DNA of 7,732 nt, taken from contig VGIZ01000021.1 of NCBI GenBank assembly GCA_016867675.1, positions 1 through 7,732 on the forward strand. Reading direction: 5' to 3'. Below are positions 1 through 4,603 of this stretch, piece by piece. The position numbers and the translations under genes were made by a program. Origin of the DNA: Candidatus Aenigmatarchaeota archaeon (GTDB lineage Archaea; Aenigmatarchaeota; Aenigmatarchaeia; QMZP01). A model generated the notes under the pieces. That model saw only the letters and a program-made list of their open reading frames with translations. It made no database searches and had not been told where the DNA came from. The stretch's first letter is position 1. Each line of letters begins with the position of its first letter.

Positions 1-167
1 TCACGGTCGGCGTGGTGAGGACAATCGGCACAGCAGAACCTGCGAGGGGCGGGCTCACGAAGGTTGCGCTCCGCCTTCCTGTCTGCGCGAGCAGGGGCGA
101 CCGCGCAGCCATCTCCCGCCAGGTCATGGGACGATGGAGGCTCGTCGGTGTCGGGGAGATTGCGTAA
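1..167 (+). CDS. eif2g: Translation initiation factor aIF2 gamma subunit, C-terminal end (partial)
   Basis: The reading frame starting at base 3 is open to TAA at 165-167 and gives 54 residues. The segment starting TVGVV, then LRLPVCASRGDRAAISR and GRWRLVGVGEIA, matches the last beta-barrel domain of archaeal aIF2-gamma, which typically ends in a run like 'GDRVAISR..GRWRLIGVG'. aIF2-gamma is the GTPase subunit of the heterotrimeric factor that carries initiator tRNA to the small ribosomal subunit. Only domain III remains here; the GTPase motifs lie outside the window. The other two frames read as arginine-rich noise. The identification rests on the conserved C-terminal pattern and is strong for so short a piece. 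This gene is one of the reasons for calling the DNA archaeal. Confidence 0.9.
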   Translation, partial: TVGVVRTIGTAEPARGGLTKVALRLPVCASRGDRAAISRQVMGRWRLVGVGEIA

Positions 168-186
168 ATCCAGTTACCGATGAAAA

Positions 187-309
187 TCAGTATTTGCTTA
201 CGATTTCCTGGAGACATTTCAGAAACTCTTGGGTGTCGACGAAATAGTTAAGCTTTCGTTTTGCGCGGTCATATTTGATATGAAAAATGTGAAAATTGAC
301 TGAAGCTGT
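187..309 (-). pseudogene. Possible decayed ORF tail (unknown)
   Basis: On the minus strand, 40 sense codons run from 309 to a TGA at 187-189. The later part (KYDRAKRKLNYFV then DTQEFLKCLQEIVSKY) reads like real protein, with a balanced, amphipathic composition. There is no normal start codon, and an in-frame TGA lies at 310-312, upstream. Just beyond that stop, the same frame reads FEHHYRAK, which resembles the HIKYDRAK seen inside the open part; this is the translated form of the TTTTGCGCGGT direct repeat. It could be the eroded 3' end of a lost gene. It is short, so chance is a serious alternative. Confidence 0.2.
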
Positions 310-323
310 TCATTTTGCGCGGT
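259..323. repeat. Direct repeat pair TTTTGCGCGGT
   Basis: The 11-mer TTTTGCGCGGT occurs at 259-269 and 313-323, a period of 54 bases. Similarity extends to the left, as AAGCT precedes both copies (at about 250-254 and 303-307). The element could be a duplicated protein-binding site or the trace of a local duplication. Confidence 0.5.
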
Positions 324-362
324 AATGATGTTCAAAATACTTTCTGAGCAGAGTTGGACGTT

Positions 363-422
363 ATAACGCCGTTCTGGGGCATGTGGCCGCATTGTGCTGT
401 TTCGCAGGGATAACGCCGTTCT
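363..422. repeat. Direct repeat pair ATAACGCCGTTCT
   Basis: The 13-mer ATAACGCCGTTCT is present exactly at 363-375 and 410-422, a period of 47 bases. The second copy lies about 20 bases upstream of the sepF TATA-like box, so it could serve as an upstream regulatory site for that promoter. Function is not known. Confidence 0.55.
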
Positions 423-442
423 TCCCGTATTTTAACAGAAAC

Positions 443-497
443 ATATTTAAACAGGTGAATATATTAATATGAATTAGGCGTTTGAGGAGGGATTGAA
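443..497 (+). promoter_or_regulatory. sepF promoter with 5' leader and Shine-Dalgarno
   Basis: A TATA-like box (ATATTTAAA, 443-451) predicts transcription start near 473, using the roughly 24-base spacing seen at the leaderless genes of this window. That leaves a leader of about 25 bases containing GAGGAGGG (484-491), six bases before the ATG. SepF is thus one of the few genes here with a clear Shine-Dalgarno, which fixes its start. Confidence 0.55.
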
Positions 498-863
498 ATG
501 GCTGCTTCAACAGGACTTATGAGAAGGGTTGAGGGCATGAAGTTCAGGATGGACACCGAGGGCTCGCATGTGGACAGCTACGTTGAGGTTGAGAACCAGG
601 CAGGCGCCAGGCAGAAGGAGAGGATAACCATAACAGGCGTCAAGGGCGTGCACTCCACCACGAGGATTGCGCAGAGGATGAGGGACAGCAGGGGCATGTT
701 CATCGTGAGCCTGAAGGACGTCGCCAAGCATGAGGAGCTGAGACCCTGCCTTGAGAGGATAAAGAAGGACTGCAGTGACCACGGCTACGACATGGCCATG
801 GTGGACAACGAATGGGTGCTCATGCTGCCCAAGGACGCGGGCATAGAGCTGGAAACTGACTAA
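498..863 (+). CDS. sepF: SepF-like cell division protein (DUF552 family)
   Basis: The product has 121 residues. Its C-terminal half follows the SepF/DUF552 fold: a strand around MFIVSLKDV (about 69-77), a helix PCLERIKKDCSDHG (about 83-96), then MAMVDNEWVLMLPKDAG (about 99-115), equivalent to the 'D.A.L..N.V.V.P.G' ending of archaeal SepF. Archaeal SepF anchors FtsZ filaments to the membrane through a short N-terminal amphipathic segment; here the first dozen residues (MAASTGLMRRV) could play that part. The middle segment with YVEVENQ (about 28-34) resembles the linker 'YVE' motif of archaeal homologues. The start is supported by GAGGAGGG six bases upstream. It is a single-gene unit with its own leader and a hairpin directly after the stop. 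Family assignment comes from recalled patterns, not a search. Confidence 0.75.
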   Translation: MAASTGLMRRVEGMKFRMDTEGSHVDSYVEVENQAGARQKERITITGVKGVHSTTRIAQRMRDSRGMFIVSLKDVAKHEELRPCLERIKKDCSDHGYDMAMVDNEWVLMLPKDAGIELETD

Positions 864-866
864 CTA

Positions 867-885
867 CTCTGGCTTGCAGCCAGAG
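867..885 (+). terminator. Perfect hairpin after sepF
   Basis: CTCTGGCT, loop TGC, AGCCAGAG: an uninterrupted 8-base-pair stem that begins three bases after the sepF stop, followed by a T/A-rich tract (GTTTAATTTAT). It is a plausible 3'-end or terminator structure for the sepF transcript. Confidence 0.5.
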
Positions 886-918
886 GTTTAATTTATATCA
901 ATCATTCTACCTTTTGGC

Positions 919-975
919 GCTCCGGGTGGCACGGCATCCAACGGGCTATCCGGAGTCTCCATTCCCTTTTATTTC
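919..975 (+). ncRNA. Candidate small RNA between sepF and the 80-residue tandem
   Basis: A TATA-like box (TTTATATC, 892-899; key A at 895) has no well-placed gene behind it. The 24-base spacing of this window puts transcription start at 919. That base is exactly the first of a stem formed by GCTCCGG (919-925) and CCGGAGT (950-956), closed by a 24-base loop. A pyrimidine-rich tract, CTCCATTCCCTTTTATTTC (957-975), follows and could end transcription. No RNA family is recognised. The competing reading is a TTG-started extension of the next gene from 914, which has poor protein character. Confidence 0.25.
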
Positions 976-978
976 TTC
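967..978 (+). promoter_or_regulatory. TATA-like box of first tandem gene
   Basis: TTTTATTTCTTC (967-978). The adenine of TTTTA is at 971, exactly 24 bases before the ATG at 995. The identical 12-mer stands at the identical distance before the paralogue at 1278, so both box and start codon support each other. A leaderless transcript is predicted. Confidence 0.65.
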
Positions 979-994
979 ACTCCAAGCACTACCT

Positions 995-1237
995 ATGACA
1001 GCCGACAGGCGCATGATGAAGGCAGTGGTTTCTCCGAATTTTGATGCAGTCGTTGGTCTGGTTCCTGAATCCCTTGACAACGGCATGGTTTACAGGATGG
1101 GCGGCAGGGAATACATCAAATGCGGAACTGGCGGAATCGGCGGGGAGTTTGTCGCAATCCTCAAGGAGTTCAGCGACAAAGATGCCTACCCGTTCCCTGT
1201 GCAAAGGACAGGGTTTGACATCAAGCCGGTCAAATGA
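995..1237 (+). CDS. Unknown 80-residue protein, tandem copy 1
   Basis: The product is unrecognised. The start at 995 was chosen over an upstream TTG at 914 because the next gene aligns with it from this methionine onward and both then have exactly 80 residues. About 32 of 80 positions are identical between the two. Shared blocks are DRRM (4-7), Y-R-x-x-G-x-E-Y-I-x-C-G (33-44), G-E-x-V (50-53) and the C-terminal signature YPFPxQRTG (65-73) followed by I-x-P-V. A single conserved cysteine (C43) sits in the central block. There is no signal peptide or membrane segment, so it is probably a small cytosolic alpha/beta protein. No Shine-Dalgarno precedes it; the TATA-like box predicts a leaderless mRNA. 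The two copies likely arose by tandem duplication, with the promoter included, and have since diverged. Confidence 0.65.
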   Translation: MTADRRMMKAVVSPNFDAVVGLVPESLDNGMVYRMGGREYIKCGTGGIGGEFVAILKEFSDKDAYPFPVQRTGFDIKPVK

Positions 1238-1248
1238 CGCCTGCTGCG

Positions 1249-1260
1249 TTTTTATTTCTT
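1249..1260 (+). promoter_or_regulatory. TATA-like box of second tandem gene
   Basis: TTTTTATTTCTT (1249-1260) with the key A at 1254, 24 bases before the ATG at 1278. It lies in a gap of only 40 bases after the first copy, so the second gene can be transcribed on its own as well as by read-through. Confidence 0.65.
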
Positions 1261-1277
1261 CCTGCGAAGTCATTGGC

Positions 1278-1520
1278 ATGGCATCAGACAGGAGAATGGT
1301 CAGGGCTTTGCTCGCCTCCACGCATATTGTTCTTGGTTTTGTGGAGGATTCTGTGCTGGGCGTCACATACAGGCTCAATGGGATTGAATACATAGCGTGC
1401 GGAAGCTCTGTGCGGGATGGTGAGAGGGTGCTGCTCAGGCATCTCCACGAGGGCACAGAACATCTTTATCCCTTTCCCATGCAAAGGACAGGATTGGAAA
1501 TAGAACCAGTGACAGATTAA
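1278..1520 (+). CDS. Unknown 80-residue protein, tandem copy 2
   Basis: This is the paralogue of the gene at 995. It also has 80 residues and the same blocks: DRRM (4-7), Y-R-x-x-G-x-E-Y-I-x-C-G (31-42), G-E-x-V (48-51), YPFPxQRTG (64-72) and I-x-P-V near the end. A longer open frame runs upstream to 1041, but it overlaps copy 1 in another frame, lacks similarity to it there and reads as shadow, so the ATG at 1278 is taken as the start. At DNA level the two copies share the run TGCAAAGGACAGG near their 3' ends. Its TAA (1518-1520) overlaps the stop of the convergent pilin-like gene. Function is unknown; a homodimer or heterodimer of the two copies is conceivable but not shown. Confidence 0.65.
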   Translation: MASDRRMVRALLASTHIVLGFVEDSVLGVTYRLNGIEYIACGSSVRDGERVLLRHLHEGTEHLYPFPMQRTGLEIEPVTD

Positions 1521-1945
1521 ACAACCCTTCCCGCGCAGAGGGCTGAGTCTGTCCTTCCCGACTCGCCGTTGATGATGTCATAGTCTATCCTGACAAGCGT
1601 GCTGCTGAAGGGCTGGCCCGGCGCGACAGCGAGGGGCTTTGCCCTGATTATGAAGGCATCGCCGGGCTGGATGTTGCCCTGGCTGACAAGCGGGCTGCTG
1701 TCAGCAACAGAGCCCGCCATTATGCCCGTGACCATGACAGGCCTGTTGCCGTTCAGGAGCTGGAGCGTGTAGCCGTCTGCCGTGGCTTTCTGGTCCGCGA
1801 AGGAGAAGTAGCGGAAGCCTGCGCAGTAGTTCTGCTCAACCCCGCCCAGCACGAACATGCCTATGGCAAGGAGCAGTATCCCTATGAGCGCCGCAGGCAG
1901 CAGCAGCCAGCCGTGGCTTATCATGTATTCGGAAGGGAAGCGCAT
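1517..1945 (-). CDS. Pilin-like membrane-anchored protein (class III signal-like N-terminus)
   Basis: The product has 142 residues. The N-terminus reads MRFPSEYMISHGWLLLP, then a hydrophobic helix to about residue 33 (AALIGILLLAIGMFVLGG). This strongly recalls archaeal class III signal pilin-like proteins, whose hallmark is 'SxEYLMTYGW' followed by a single hydrophobic helix. The rest (NYCAGFRYFSF, then YTLQLLNGNRPVMVTGI) looks like the beta-rich pilin head common in archaea. A cysteine near the helix and one near the C-terminus could form a disulfide. The start at 1945 is backed by TTTATT with its key A at 1969, exactly 24 bases upstream. The signal is atypical: SEY lacks the residue usually found between S and E, and phenylalanine-proline replaces the usual glycine or glutamine, so cleavage by the prepilin peptidase is uncertain. 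Confidence 0.6.
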   Translation of the reverse strand: MRFPSEYMISHGWLLLPAALIGILLLAIGMFVLGGVEQNYCAGFRYFSFADQKATADGYTLQLLNGNRPVMVTGIMAGSVADSSPLVSQGNIQPGDAFIIRAKPLAVAPGQPFSSTLVRIDYDIINGESGRTDSALCAGRVV

Positions 1946-1965
1946 AATCCTTCTTTGCTTCGCGT

Positions 1966-1973
1966 GAATAAAT
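1966..1973 (-). promoter_or_regulatory. TATA-like box of the pilin-like gene
   Basis: Minus-strand ATTTATTC; the key A at 1969 is 24 bases upstream of the ATG at 1945. It predicts a leaderless transcript and decides between M1 (1945) and an in-frame ATG at 1924. Confidence 0.55.
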
Positions 1974-2029
1974 CCGTGATGGCGGGGCGAAACAGGAGGG
2001 AGGCTGCGGCCCGCAGGGGCTGCAGCCAC

Positions 2030-2062
2030 TAGTGACTACAAACCCGCGAAATGTAGTCACTA
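2030..2062. repeat. Perfect 11-bp inverted repeat upstream of fic
   Basis: TAGTGACTACA (2030-2040) and TGTAGTCACTA (2052-2062) are exact reverse complements separated by 11 bases (AACCCGCGAAA). The element lies between the divergent pilin-like and fic genes and outside the transcript predicted for either, which favours a DNA-binding site over an RNA terminator. An extra RNA transcribed from here is also possible. Confidence 0.6.
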
Positions 2063-2077
2063 TATCGTTTGCTCTGA

Positions 2078-2144
2078 TTTTTATATTATCCGATATATTA
2101 TATCGGATATATAAATTTATAAACTATCCGATATATTATATATC
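2078..2144 (+). promoter_or_regulatory. fic promoter with repeated palindromic half-sites
   Basis: TATCCGATATA occurs at 2087-2097, inverted at 2099-2109 (a perfect 23-base palindrome centred on 2098), and again at 2125-2135. The 17-mer TATCCGATATATTATAT is repeated exactly at 2087-2103 and 2125-2141. One TATA-like box (TTTATAAA, 2116-2123) sits just before the second copy, and the ATG is at 2145. A second box (TTTTTATATTA, 2078-2088) precedes the palindrome in the same way. Each operator-like repeat thus covers the expected start point of a promoter, the usual position for archaeal repressor sites. Confidence 0.6.
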
Positions 2145-3053
2145 ATGATGATGAACCGGAGGCTTTACGAGAGGATTGAGCGCAAGAAGAAGGAGCTGGA
2201 CTCCCTGAGGCCGCTGCCGAAAACAGCGCTGGAAAAACTCAGGAAGCAGTTTGCCATAGAGCTGGCCTACAACTCCAACGCCATAGAGGGCAACACGCTG
2301 ACGCTGCGGGAGACGAGGCTCGTCATAGAGGAAGGCATAACCATAGGCGGCAAGCCGCTGCGGGAGCATTTCGAGGCCATAAACCACCAGAAGGCGTTTG
2401 AGCTCCTTGAGGGCTTGGTGAGGGGGAAAGGCATGGACGAGCAGACGATAAAGGGCGTGCACAGGATAATCTTATCAAGGATAGACGACGAATACGCGGG
2501 CAAATACAGGGATTTGAATGTCCGCCTACTCGGCGCGATAAAGAGCCCGCCAAGGTCTGAGAAGGTGCCCTACCTGATGGAGAGGCTGGTTGAAAAAATC
2601 AACAGGAACCCTGACAGGCTGAATGACATAGAGATGGCGGCGTATATCCACTACGGGCTGGTTGAAGTGCACCCGTTCGTTGACGGCAACGGCAGGACAG
2701 CAAGGCTCATGATGAACCTCTTCCTTATGAGGCACGGGTATCCCATAACCATGGTGCTCAGGGTGGACAGGAAGAAGTACTATGACTGCCTGAGGAAGGC
2801 TGATGAGGAGGATATGAAGCCTTTCTGCGACTTCATCGGCAGGTGCGTGGAGCGCAGCCTTGACCTCTACCTGGACGCCTTCAAAGGCGGCGAGGACTTC
2901 ATAACACTGGCGCAGGCAGCGAAGGGCACGCCTTACTCGCAGGAATATCTGAGCCTGCTGGCAAGGAAGGGGAGGATTGAGGCCGTCAAGATAGGCAGGA
3001 ACTGGCACATCAAGAAGGGGGCGCTGGACAGGTACATGAACGAGAAGAGATAG
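2145..3053 (+). CDS. Fic-domain protein with C-terminal helix-turn-helix
   Basis: The product has 302 residues. Fic enzymes usually move AMP from ATP to a hydroxyl group of a target protein. The canonical motif HPFVDGNGRTAR spans 176-187 (catalytic H176, acidic D180, phosphate-binding GNGR, R187). SNAIEG (44-49) fits the (S/T)xxxE(G/N) inhibitory motif, whose glutamate (E48) pairs with R187 and keeps the enzyme off; its position before the core makes this a self-inhibited class II Fic. Residues 252-298 (ITLAQAAKGTPYSQEYLSLL, then GRIEAVKIGRNWHIKKGALD) form an HTH_17/excisionase-like DNA-binding domain. All key residues are present, so it should be active. The protein starts with three methionines at 2145, 2148 and 2151; the TATA spacing favours the first. 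Palindromic half-sites over the promoter suggest autoregulation through the HTH. The cellular target is unknown. Confidence 0.9.
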   Translation: MMMNRRLYERIERKKKELDSLRPLPKTALEKLRKQFAIELAYNSNAIEGNTLTLRETRLVIEEGITIGGKPLREHFEAINHQKAFELLEGLVRGKGMDEQTIKGVHRIILSRIDDEYAGKYRDLNVRLLGAIKSPPRSEKVPYLMERLVEKINRNPDRLNDIEMAAYIHYGLVEVHPFVDGNGRTARLMMNLFLMRHGYPITMVLRVDRKKYYDCLRKADEEDMKPFCDFIGRCVERSLDLYLDAFKGGEDFITLAQAAKGTPYSQEYLSLLARKGRIEAVKIGRNWHIKKGALDRYMNEKR

Positions 3054-3122
3054 CCCTTTTGCCGCAGGCGCATCCGCGCAAAAATTGCTGGGCTTGAGCG
3101 ATGGAAAATGAAAAGGCAGGTC

Positions 3123-3299
3123 TTACTTCTTCTCCGCCTCTTTCGTGAGCTCGTCCACGCGGGACCTTATCAGCTTCTCTATCTCTCCCGAGATGGTCAG
3201 CTCCTTGAGTACGCAGAGCGCCTTGAACTTCAGAAACAACTCCTTGCTGACTTCAATGGTTGTTGTGATGGTTTCCTGACCCTCTCCCTGTTCAGCCAT
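3123..3299 (-). CDS. Small ribbon-helix-helix DNA-binding protein
   Basis: The product has 58 residues. After an acidic start (MAEQGEGQ), TITTTIEVS (about 10-18) is a strand of alternating hydrophobic type. Helix KELFLKFKALCVLKEL (about 19-34) and helix SGEIEKLIRSRVDELT (about 37-52) follow. This is the layout of the RHH/CopG fold, in which two strands form the DNA-contacting sheet of a dimer. The frame is open further upstream to 3428, but the extension (FGRRFPAVSRK and so on) overlaps the end of ndk and the promoter. The ATG at 3299 lies 27 bases behind the key A of ATTTAAAAAG. It is convergent with fic and separated from it by about 70 bases. RHH proteins are often antitoxins or local repressors, but no partner toxin is adjacent, so its target is unknown. 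Confidence 0.65.
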   Translation of the reverse strand: MAEQGEGQETITTTIEVSKELFLKFKALCVLKELTISGEIEKLIRSRVDELTKEAEKK

Positions 3300-3320
3300 A
3301 TGCGTATTCTTGGCTATGCG

Positions 3321-3330
3321 CTTTTTAAAT
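3321..3330 (-). promoter_or_regulatory. TATA-like box of the RHH gene
   Basis: Minus-strand ATTTAAAAAG (3330 to 3321), key A at 3326, 27 bases before the ATG at 3299. It lies between the end of ndk (3371) and the RHH gene, so the RHH gene can be transcribed independently of the ndk operon. Confidence 0.45.
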
Positions 3331-3370
3331 GTTCCGCTATTTTCCTGTCTGCCTGTGAAAATGTGCTGTT

Positions 3371-3922
3371 TTAGGGCGGTTTTTCGGGAAACAGCAGGGA
3401 AACGGCGCCCGAAAACCTGTATCTCCATTCCTCGGGTGGGTGGAACGCCATCTCTTCTTCAGTGAAGAAAAGCCCCAGCTCGTACTCCGCCCGATGGGGG
3501 TCGGCTGCATGAATAATGTTCCTTACGCTGTATTGGTCTTTTATTGCCAGTTCAATCGGGCATGCTGCCGCAAAATCAAACCTTATCGTGCCAGGATGGC
3601 ATTTCAGGGGGTCTGGATTTTCGCCCGCAACCCTTCTCAGGACTCTTGCGGCATCAGGGCCGTAAACCGCCATCGGCACAGACTCGCCTGATGTGATATG
3701 CTCAACCAGCCACCTTCTTACTTCGGGTCCGTGCCTGGTTTCCAAATCCCTGTCATAAAGCTTCATCGCTGTCTCTTCCGGAACCACAAGCCTCTTCTCG
3801 GCAACTATCACAAGCCCTGTTCTTGTTATCCTGTATTTGATTTCATCCCCGAAGCCAAGCTTCTGGGTCTCCGGCTTCAGCAGCCCGAGCGTCCTTTGCG
3901 TATAAGGATTTTCATCTGCCAT
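3371..3922 (-). CDS. ndk: Nucleoside diphosphate kinase
   Basis: The product has 183 residues. The enzyme balances nucleoside triphosphate pools by passing phosphate between NTPs and NDPs through a phosphohistidine. RTLGLLKPET (10-19) carries the nucleotide-binding lysine (K16). ITSGESVPMAVYG (76-88) is the usual 'sGp.vamv' strand. PGTIRFDF (110-117) matches PGTIRGDF with phenylalanine in place of the usual glycine. NIIHAADP (135-142) holds the active-site H138. The protein is longer than the usual 130-155 residues: about 13 extra residues (near 120-133) lie between PGTIRFDF and the active-site strand, and a C-terminal tail runs past the FF at 152-153. GGTGGATT just before the ATG acts as a Shine-Dalgarno. 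It is the second gene of an operon, 14 bases behind an unknown gene. All catalytic residues appear intact. Confidence 0.93.
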   Translation of the reverse strand: MADENPYTQRTLGLLKPETQKLGFGDEIKYRITRTGLVIVAEKRLVVPEETAMKLYDRDLETRHGPEVRRWLVEHITSGESVPMAVYGPDAARVLRRVAGENPDPLKCHPGTIRFDFAAACPIELAIKDQYSVRNIIHAADPHRAEYELGLFFTEEEMAFHPPEEWRYRFSGAVSLLFPEKPP

Positions 3923-3936
3923 AATCCACCAGAACC

Positions 3937-4404
3937 CTAACCCTCTTGCGCCGCCCCTGAAGGCTTTTCCTGTTTCAGGTGTTCAGGCAGTTCCAATCCG
4001 AGTTCCTGCCAGAGGTTGAACCGCACAATGTTATCGCACATGCCGTCGTCGGGTATGCCTTCGCCCAACCAGAGAATAGGGTTATATGCATCCATGCCTA
4101 TGCCCGCCGAATCCGCAGAGACCTCGCCCTCTGGCAGCTGCTGCATTCCATACCTTTCTTTTAGATTCAGCCCTCTGTAAATTCTGATGGACTCCTCGGC
4201 GAATGCCTTTCTTTCGCCAATGGTTAGCTCCCTGCACCGCGCAAGAAGATATGAAATCTCTGCGAGCAGCTTGGCATCATAGCTGTCCGCGAGGTTTTGA
4301 AGTTTTTGGTAGGCTTCCCTGAGCATTCCGGTGCTCGGCTGATCTACGGTTTCATGCATTATCCCCAGAATAGTTCCAGCAATCTGACGTCCCTGCAGCG
4401 ACAT
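3937..4404 (-). CDS. Unknown protein, first gene of the ndk operon
   Basis: The product has 155 residues from the ATG at 4404 (159 if the in-frame ATG at 4416 is used). The N-terminal two thirds are helical and rich in leucine, alanine and charged residues (AYQKLQNLADSYDAKLLAEI; RELTIGERKAFAEESIRIYR), suggesting a helical bundle or TPR-like hairpins. The C-terminal part (NPILWLGEGIPDDGMCDNIV, then LWQELGLELPEHL) is rich in aromatic and acidic residues. No signal peptide or membrane helix is visible. The start choice follows the promoter: minus-strand TTTTTAAAA has its key A at 4435, which predicts transcription start near 4411, downstream of the 4416 ATG. Placement 14 bases upstream of ndk implies co-transcription, but no functional link to nucleotide metabolism can be seen in its sequence. 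Confidence 0.6.
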   Translation of the reverse strand: MSLQGRQIAGTILGIMHETVDQPSTGMLREAYQKLQNLADSYDAKLLAEISYLLARCRELTIGERKAFAEESIRIYRGLNLKERYGMQQLPEGEVSADSAGIGMDAYNPILWLGEGIPDDGMCDNIVRFNLWQELGLELPEHLKQEKPSGAAQEG

Positions 4405-4430
4405 AGCTCTCAGCATGTCATTGGCAGCAA

Positions 4431-4440
4431 GTTTTAAAAA
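4431..4440 (-). promoter_or_regulatory. TATA-like box of the ndk operon
   Basis: Minus-strand TTTTTAAAAC (4440 to 4431). The symmetric A/T run makes the exact register uncertain by a few bases. It lies 31 bases before the 4404 ATG and 19 before the 4416 ATG. Confidence 0.45.
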
Positions 4441-4579
4441 GGGATGCCGCTTTTGATGCTCCGGGCTTGATTATGGATATTTGGGCTGGAATTGTCGGCT
4501 GTGTTTTTGATGCAAACACATTGCGTTTGTTGCTGGTGCGCTGCCGCAGAATGAGGGCAGACAAAATCCCATGGCTGCT

Positions 4580-4603
4580 GGCTGTGCAGCTATCTGCACA
4601 GCC
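4580..4603 (-). terminator. Perfect hairpin enclosing a stop codon
   Basis: GGCTGTGCAG (4580-4589) and CTGCACAGCC (4594-4603) form an exact 10-base-pair stem with a 4-base loop. The TAG stop of the minus-strand gene (4590-4592) lies in the loop. It is probably a 3'-end or stability structure. About 10-15 bases further on in the minus direction is a short T run (GATTTTGTC). Confidence 0.5.

Larger units (their letters stand above)
168..497. other. 330-base gene-poor intergenic stretch
   Basis: No credible gene of normal length lies between aIF2-gamma and sepF. The stretch is more A/T-rich than the genes around it. It holds two pairs of short direct repeats, a possible decayed minus-strand reading frame at 187-309, and the sepF promoter at its right end. 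No transfer RNA or other known RNA was recognised. Confidence 0.6.

Noticed and set aside
1..167. Structured RNA (RNase P or SRP RNA) at the left edge
   Set aside because: The GC-rich sequence and an AGCAGAA-like motif suggested it, but frame 3 reads as the aIF2-gamma C-terminus without interruption.
914..994. TTG-started N-terminal extension of the first 80-residue gene
   Set aside because: The extension is proline- and arginine-rich, has no counterpart in the paralogue, and lies upstream of the TATA-like box that is conserved between the two copies.
1041..1277. Long upstream extension of the second 80-residue gene
   Set aside because: It overlaps the first copy in another frame and shows no similarity to it; the paralogue alignment and promoter spacing place the start at 1278.
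2136..3008. Several minus-strand open frames opposite fic
   Set aside because: They are shadows of the GC-rich fic codons; none has a plausible promoter or recognisable motif, while the Fic frame is certain.
3123..3428. 101-residue form of the ribbon-helix-helix protein
   Set aside because: The first 43 residues overlap the ndk 3' end and the TATA-like box and read as noncoding; the fold starts after the ATG at 3299.
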